Of a DNA stretch of 10,628 nt, positions 7,217-10,628 are shown piece after piece. The first letter of the stretch is position 1. Each line of letters opens with the position of its first letter. Made by a program: the position numbers and the translations under genes. The notes under the pieces were generated by a model. The model was given only the letters and a program-made list of their open reading frames with translations, was not told where the DNA came from and made no database searches. Source of the DNA: Ruminococcus sp. UBA4383 (GTDB taxonomy: Bacteria; Bacillota; Clostridia; Oscillospirales; Ruminococcaceae); contig DGRR01000055.1 in the NCBI GenBank assembly GCA_002389995.1, positions 7,706-18,333 of the forward strand. The letters run 5' to 3'.

Positions 7217-7878
7217 TGTATCTCCTCCGTAAGTGACTTTACAGCCGCAGGTATTTCATTTATATTTTTAACAATTATATCCGCATTTCTGAGTTCTTCA
7301 TGCGTTCCGTAACCATAGCCGCAGCCTATTGATTTCAGACCGTTTTCCGTTGCGGTTTCTATGTCGTGGAATCTGTCACCTATAATTATGTATTCTCCTG
7401 TATGCTGTAAGCTTATGAGTCGGAATATCTGGTATTTCGGGAGAAAGTCATATTCCTCGCAGCAATAGAAATAATCAAAGAATCTGTCAAGCCTGAAAAT
7501 TCTCTTATGCCTTTCCATGTACTGAACACGGCAATTACTCAGAAATATCAGGGTATGCCCCTGATTTTTCAAATCAAGGAGCATATCTTCCGCACCGTCA
7601 AAGAGTTCAGCCTTGCCGTTTTCAGCGTATTCGCCCATGTAATTTCCAAGAATTTTCCTGACTTTTTCCTTTATTTCGGGAGCGAGATTCGGCTGAAACC
7701 GCTGCCACATATCCGTTGAATTGAATCCAAGCCAGTAACTTATTTCTTTATAGGAAAAATCTCTCTGCTCTGCATAATTATTGTCAACAAGCCACTGATA
7801 GGCATTTCTGAATGACGGTTCATATATTTTCATGGAATTATGTATAGTACCGTCATAGTCAAATATAAGGTTCGCCAT
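7213..7878 (-). CDS. HAD-superfamily phosphatase, candidate for the riboflavin-pathway phosphatase
   Basis: This 221-residue soluble hydrolase shows all four HAD motifs: FDYDGT with nucleophile Asp7 and acid/base Asp9, FLSN with Ser114, Lys148, and GDRFHD with Asp168 and Asp172. A helical insert between motifs I and II (about residues 15-85) is a C1 cap, as in phosphoglycolate-phosphatase-like enzymes. The start is the ATG at 7878, which overlaps the ribH stop by one base (TAATG) and places DYDGT near the N-terminus as usual. An 18-residue upstream extension to 7932 lies within ribH and is rejected. Riboflavin synthesis needs dephosphorylation of 5-amino-6-ribitylamino-uracil phosphate, done in other bacteria by HAD enzymes that are usually not clustered with rib genes. 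Its position makes this a candidate, but that is inference; a general sugar-phosphate phosphatase is equally possible on sequence alone. Confidence 0.85.
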   Translation of the reverse strand: MANLIFDYDGTIHNSMKIYEPSFRNAYQWLVDNNYAEQRDFSYKEISYWLGFNSTDMWQRFQPNLAPEIKEKVRKILGNYMGEYAENGKAELFDGAEDMLLDLKNQGHTLIFLSNCRVQYMERHKRIFRLDRFFDYFYCCEEYDFLPKYQIFRLISLQHTGEYIIIGDRFHDIETATENGLKSIGCGYGYGTHEELRNADIIVKNINEIPAAVKSLTEEIQ

Positions 7879-8345
7879 TATTTTTCTATATTTCTGACAA
7901 GGTTTATCATTTCGATTGCGCCTTCTGCACATTCGCTTCCCTTATTGCCAGCCTTTGAGCCTGCACGTTCAATAGCCTGCTCAATGTTTTCAGTTGTAAT
8001 AACTCCGAACATTACAGGCACTCCGCTGCTGAGTGATACCTGTGCTATGCCTTTTGCGGCTTCATTGCACACAAGGTCATAATGTGACGTGCTTCCCCTG
8101 ATTATTGCACCGAGGCATATAACTGCATCATATTTGCCTGATTCAGCCATTTTCTTGGCGATAAGCGGTATTTCAAATGCTCCGGGTACCCATGCGACAT
8201 CTATTGAATTTTCGGGGACATTATGTCTTTTAAGGGTATCGAGCGCACCGCCTAAAAGCTTTGATGTTATGAACTCGTTGAATCTTGCAACGATAATTCC
8301 TATTCTAACGTCTTCGGGTATAAGTTTTCCTTCATAAATATTCAT
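7878..8345 (-). CDS. ribH: 6,7-dimethyl-8-ribityllumazine synthase
   Basis: RibH condenses 5-amino-6-ribitylamino-uracil with 3,4-dihydroxy-2-butanone 4-phosphate to make lumazine, the direct precursor of riboflavin. The protein is 155 residues, the normal length. Conserved blocks are clear: ARFNEFI with Phe22 stacking on the pyrimidine, VPGAFEIP (53-60), GAIIRGSTSHYD with catalytic His88, and GVPVMFGVITTEN leading to Arg127 in the phosphate site. These residue numbers coincide with the Bacillus subtilis enzyme, which forms 60-subunit capsids; that assembly is likely but not shown here. AAGGAG lies 8 nt before the ATG at 8345, just after the stop of the small upstream ORF. It shares one base with the HAD gene start. 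Confidence 0.98.
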   Translation of the reverse strand: MNIYEGKLIPEDVRIGIIVARFNEFITSKLLGGALDTLKRHNVPENSIDVAWVPGAFEIPLIAKKMAESGKYDAVICLGAIIRGSTSHYDLVCNEAAKGIAQVSLSSGVPVMFGVITTENIEQAIERAGSKAGNKGSECAEGAIEMINLVRNIEK

Positions 8346-8357
8346 AATTATTTCTCC

Positions 8358-8516
8358 TTAATTCTCTTTATTGTAATTATTTTTTACAAACTCAATGATT
8401 TCGCTTTTGTTTTCGGACATTTGCAGTTTTATGGGTTCAGTAGTGTTTTTGCAGTAAAACAAAATCGTCATTATAAAAGTAAATGCACCAATAATGAAAT
8501 ATACTAATTCTTTCAT
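8358..8516 (-). CDS. Predicted 52-residue single-span membrane microprotein in the rib cluster
   Basis: Between ribBA and ribH an ATG (8516-8514) opens a 53-codon frame ending in TAA (8360-8358). The product begins MKELVYFIIGAFTFIMTILF, a single hydrophobic span of about 17-18 residues, followed by Tyr-Cys and a polar, charged tail ending NKEN. It could also resemble a truncated signal anchor. The start lies 9 nt after the ribBA stop, with only a poor ribosome binding site (AGCAAAGC), so translation would depend on coupling. The stop overlaps the start of the ribH Shine-Dalgarno (TTAAGGAG). The frame fills the gap almost exactly, which favours a real gene. I recognise no family. A role in linking translation of ribBA to ribH, or as a membrane partner, is speculation. 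Confidence 0.6.
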   Translation of the reverse strand: MKELVYFIIGAFTFIMTILFYCKNTTEPIKLQMSENKSEIIEFVKNNYNKEN

Positions 8517-8525
8517 AAGCTTTGC

Positions 8526-9728
8526 TTAATAGTTGAGTATATGCCCCATTTTATTCTGTTTTGTCCTGAGATAGAAAAGGTCGTATGCAGTAGCGTCCAT
8601 TTGTATGGGAATACGCTCCTTTATTTCCATGCCGTAACCGCTCAGACCATATATTTTATCGGGGTTGTTCGTCAGAAGTCTTAACGTTTTACAGCCGAGT
8701 TCACGGAGTATCTGTGCACCTATGTAATATTCCCTCATATCCGCAGGGAATCCGAGTGCAAGATTTGCCTCAAGAGTATCCATGCCCTTATCCTGCAATT
8801 CATAAGCCCTGAGTTTATTTATCAAGCCTATTCCTCTGCCTTCCTGACGCATATAGAGGAGTATTCCCCTGCCTTCTTTTTCAATCTGCGTCATAGCTGA
8901 TGCAAACTGCTGTCCGCAGTCGCATTTCAGTGAACCGAATGCATCACCTGTAAGGCACTCCGAATGTACTCTGCAAAGTATATCTTCACCGTCACCGATT
9001 TCTCCCTTTACAAGTGCCACATGATGTTCACCGTTTAATCTGTTTACAAAACCTATCGCACGGAAATCACCGTATTTTGTGGGGAGTTTTGTATCTGCAA
9101 CACGCTCGACAAGTACATCATTTATTTTTCTGTATTCTTTAAGTGCCTGAATGGTTATGAATTTCATGTTCCATTCCTTTGCTTTCTGCATGAGTTCCTC
9201 AGAACGCATCATAGTACCGTCATCACGCATAATCTCACAGCAAAGTCCGCATTCTTTCAGTCCTGCGATACGCATTAAATCAACTGTCGCCTCAGTATGC
9301 CCCTCACGTTCAAGGACACCGTTTTTCTTTGCAGTCAGCGGAAACATATGCCCCGGACGGCGGAAATCTTCAGGCTTTGCATTTTCACTTACAGCCATTC
9401 TTGCGGTATATCCTCTTTCCTTTGCGGATATTCCCGTAGTGGTGTCAACATGGTCAATTGATACTGTAAATGCTGTTGAATGGTTATCCGTGTTATAGTC
9501 CACCATTTGCGGAAGATGCAGTTTACTGCATAATTCAATGCTCATTGGCATACATATTAATCCCTTTGCATGGGCTGCCATGAAGTTTACATTTTCGGTT
9601 GTTGCAAACTCTGCGGCACAAATCATATCGCCCTCATTTTCCCTGTCCTCATCATCTGTCACGAGGATTATTTCCCCGTTTTTCAAAGCCTGTACAGCTT
9701 CTTCGATAGTATTGTACTTCAAATCCAT
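8526..9728 (-). CDS. ribBA: Bifunctional 3,4-dihydroxy-2-butanone 4-phosphate synthase / GTP cyclohydrolase II
   Basis: This 400-residue cytoplasmic enzyme supplies both starting arms of riboflavin synthesis, from ribulose 5-phosphate and from GTP. The N-terminal RibB domain (about 1-200) has DDEDRENEGD (25-34) for metal and substrate binding and REGHTEA with His144. The C-terminal RibA domain (about 205-400) has CRVHSECLTGDAFGSLKCDC, with zinc ligands Cys258, Cys269 and Cys271, then RQEGRGIGL and LTNNPDKIYGLSGYG. Both domains look complete, and the length matches Bacillus RibBA (398). The ATG at 9728 has AGGAGG (9738-9733) 4 nt upstream. The MORN gene ends 42 nt upstream, so there is no room for an FMN riboswitch directly before it. 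ribD and the riboflavin synthase gene, usually adjacent, are not in this window. Confidence 0.98.
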   Translation of the reverse strand: MDLKYNTIEEAVQALKNGEIILVTDDEDRENEGDMICAAEFATTENVNFMAAHAKGLICMPMSIELCSKLHLPQMVDYNTDNHSTAFTVSIDHVDTTTGISAKERGYTARMAVSENAKPEDFRRPGHMFPLTAKKNGVLEREGHTEATVDLMRIAGLKECGLCCEIMRDDGTMMRSEELMQKAKEWNMKFITIQALKEYRKINDVLVERVADTKLPTKYGDFRAIGFVNRLNGEHHVALVKGEIGDGEDILCRVHSECLTGDAFGSLKCDCGQQFASAMTQIEKEGRGILLYMRQEGRGIGLINKLRAYELQDKGMDTLEANLALGFPADMREYYIGAQILRELGCKTLRLLTNNPDKIYGLSGYGMEIKERIPIQMDATAYDLFYLRTKQNKMGHILNY

Positions 9729-9770
9729 ATTTCCTCCTGTTGTTTTTTAATCAAAAGGGAAGATATTCGT

Positions 9771-10628
9771 CTAAATTCCCCATAACCTGTCTATTATGTC
9801 CTGAATGTTTACCTCGTCGTCTTTCCATTCGCCCTCATATCCATAACCGTCAGCATGTATCATTTTTCCTTTGCCGTTTTTCAGACCGTTTTTATATTCG
9901 CCCTCATAAACAGCACCGTCTGCCCATTTATATATTCCTTTGCCGTCCATTGTATCGTCTTTCCATTCACCCTCATATACATCACCGTCTGCATATGTCA
10001 GTTTTCCCTTACCGTCCATCATATTGTCTTTAAATTCGCCCTCATATACATCACCGCTTGCATATGTCATTTTTCCCTTGCCGTTTACCTTGTCATCTTT
10101 CCATTCGCCCTCATAAACAGAACCGTCTGAAACTCTGTATACTCCGTTTCCGTTTCTATTACCGTCTTTCCATTCACCCTCATATACATCACCGCCTGCA
10201 TATGTCATTTTTCCCTTGCCGTTTCTCTTGTCGTCTTTAAATTCGCCCTCATATACATAACCGCCTGCATATGTCAGTTTTCCCTTACCGTCCATCATAT
10301 TGTCTTTCCATTCGCCCTCATATACATCACCGCTTGCATATGTCATTTTTCCTTTGCCGTTTCTCTTGTCATCTTTCCATTCGCCCTCATAAACAGAACC
10401 TCTTTCATATGTCATTTTTCCTTTGCCGTTTATTCTACTGTCTCTGAACTCACCTGTATAAATTCTTCCGTCAGTCCATTTAAGTGTTCCTATACCGTGT
10501 CTTTTTCCGTCTTTCCATTCACCGTCATAATATTCTCTCTCATATTCATCATCTTCTGCATATGTCATTTTTCCCTTGCCGTCCATTGTATCGTCTTTCC
10601 ATTCGCCATCATATACAGAACCGTCTGC
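9771..10628 (-). CDS. MORN-repeat protein, N-terminus outside the window
   Basis: The frame is open to the window edge (the first visible codons read ADGSVYDGEWKDD), so the ATG at 10586 is an internal Met and the gene continues upstream. The 285 visible residues are about twelve MORN repeats of 23 residues with the pattern YEGEWKD...NGKGKMTYA.GD, ending in a short non-repeat tail (about IQDIIDRLWGI). MORN arrays form elongated beta-hairpin stacks; bacterial ones are mostly uncharacterised and often surface- or membrane-linked. No signal peptide or enzymatic domain is in view, but either could lie upstream. The stop is TAG. ribBA begins 42 nt later on the same strand, so the two may be co-transcribed, although no biochemical link is apparent. 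Confidence 0.92.
   Translation of the reverse strand, partial: ADGSVYDGEWKDDTMDGKGKMTYAEDDEYEREYYDGEWKDGKRHGIGTLKWTDGRIYTGEFRDSRINGKGKMTYERGSVYEGEWKDDKRNGKGKMTYASGDVYEGEWKDNMMDGKGKLTYAGGYVYEGEFKDDKRNGKGKMTYAGGDVYEGEWKDGNRNGNGVYRVSDGSVYEGEWKDDKVNGKGKMTYASGDVYEGEFKDNMMDGKGKLTYADGDVYEGEWKDDTMDGKGIYKWADGAVYEGEYKNGLKNGKGKMIHADGYGYEGEWKDDEVNIQDIIDRLWGI
9815..10628 (-). repeat. 69-bp tandem MORN-coding repeats with 276-bp higher-order unit
   Basis: About twelve units of 69 bp (one is 75 bp or so, containing DDEYEREY) encode the MORN repeats. The block GCATATGTCAGTTTTCCCTT starts at 9991 and again at 10267, exactly 276 bp (four units) apart, with near-identical sequence for about 90 bp. This shows duplication of a multi-unit block rather than single-repeat growth. 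Confidence 0.9.

Noticed and set aside
7879..7932. 18-residue N-terminal extension of the HAD protein
   Set aside because: It lies inside ribH, and the ATG at 7878 places the DYDGT motif at the usual distance from the N-terminus.
9729..9770. FMN riboswitch upstream of ribBA
   Set aside because: Only 42 nt separate ribBA from the MORN stop, far too short for an RFN element, and none of its conserved boxes is seen.
9740..10240. Overlapping plus-strand open frames opposite the MORN gene
   Set aside because: They are antisense shadows of a 69-bp repeat whose length is a multiple of three, so any frame lacking a stop in one unit stays open; they lack ribosome binding sites.
9815..10628. CRISPR-like periodic repeats
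   Set aside because: The 69-bp units are contiguous coding repeats with no variable spacers, and they translate cleanly to MORN motifs.

Overview
The window looks like a low-GC Firmicutes chromosome, most likely a gut or rumen member of the Oscillospiraceae (Ruminococcus-like). This is inferred from AT-rich coding sequence, strong AGGAGG ribosome binding sites, cytoplasmic plant-polysaccharide glycosidases (GH3 and GH43) and a Clostridia-style SPFH/zinc-ribbon protein. No rRNA, tRNA, CRISPR array, integrase or transposase is visible, so the species is not proven.

Layout. Plus strand, 1-2989: the 3' part of a GH3 glycosidase gene, followed one base later by an ArsC/Spx-family thioredoxin-fold protein. 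Next comes a separate unit with its own extended -10 promoter, encoding an SPFH-domain protein with a C-terminal zinc ribbon. That gene ends at a TAG, but the same frame continues for 46 codons with two further intact zinc ribbons. The TAG sits exactly where the repeat pattern has Trp (TGG). A bidirectional hairpin terminator (3006-3041) separates this block from the minus-strand genes.

Minus strand, read right to left from 10628 to 3040: a MORN-repeat protein (open at the window edge), ribBA, an unlisted 52-codon membrane microprotein, ribH, a HAD phosphatase, and an M3-like zinc peptidase lipoprotein. Spacing is very tight (42 nt, 9 nt, 12 nt, 1-nt overlap, ATGA overlap), so these probably form one transcription unit. 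RibBA and RibH supply both precursors of lumazine and the condensing enzyme. The HAD phosphatase is a reasonable candidate for the dephosphorylation step that other Rib proteins do not perform. ribD and the riboflavin synthase gene are absent, and no FMN riboswitch is visible.

An intergenic palindromic/direct-repeat element (about 5321-5472) follows. After it comes a second minus-strand pair: a GH43 beta-xylosidase/arabinofuranosidase-type enzyme with a TTG start, and a DUF1295 membrane protein whose start is better placed at a GTG.

Most of the window is ordinary metabolism. The points worth a second look are the in-frame TAG inside the zinc-ribbon array, the microprotein and HAD phosphatase inside the riboflavin cluster, the intergenic palindrome, and the recently expanded MORN array. 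I do not see a convincing new defence or mobile system.
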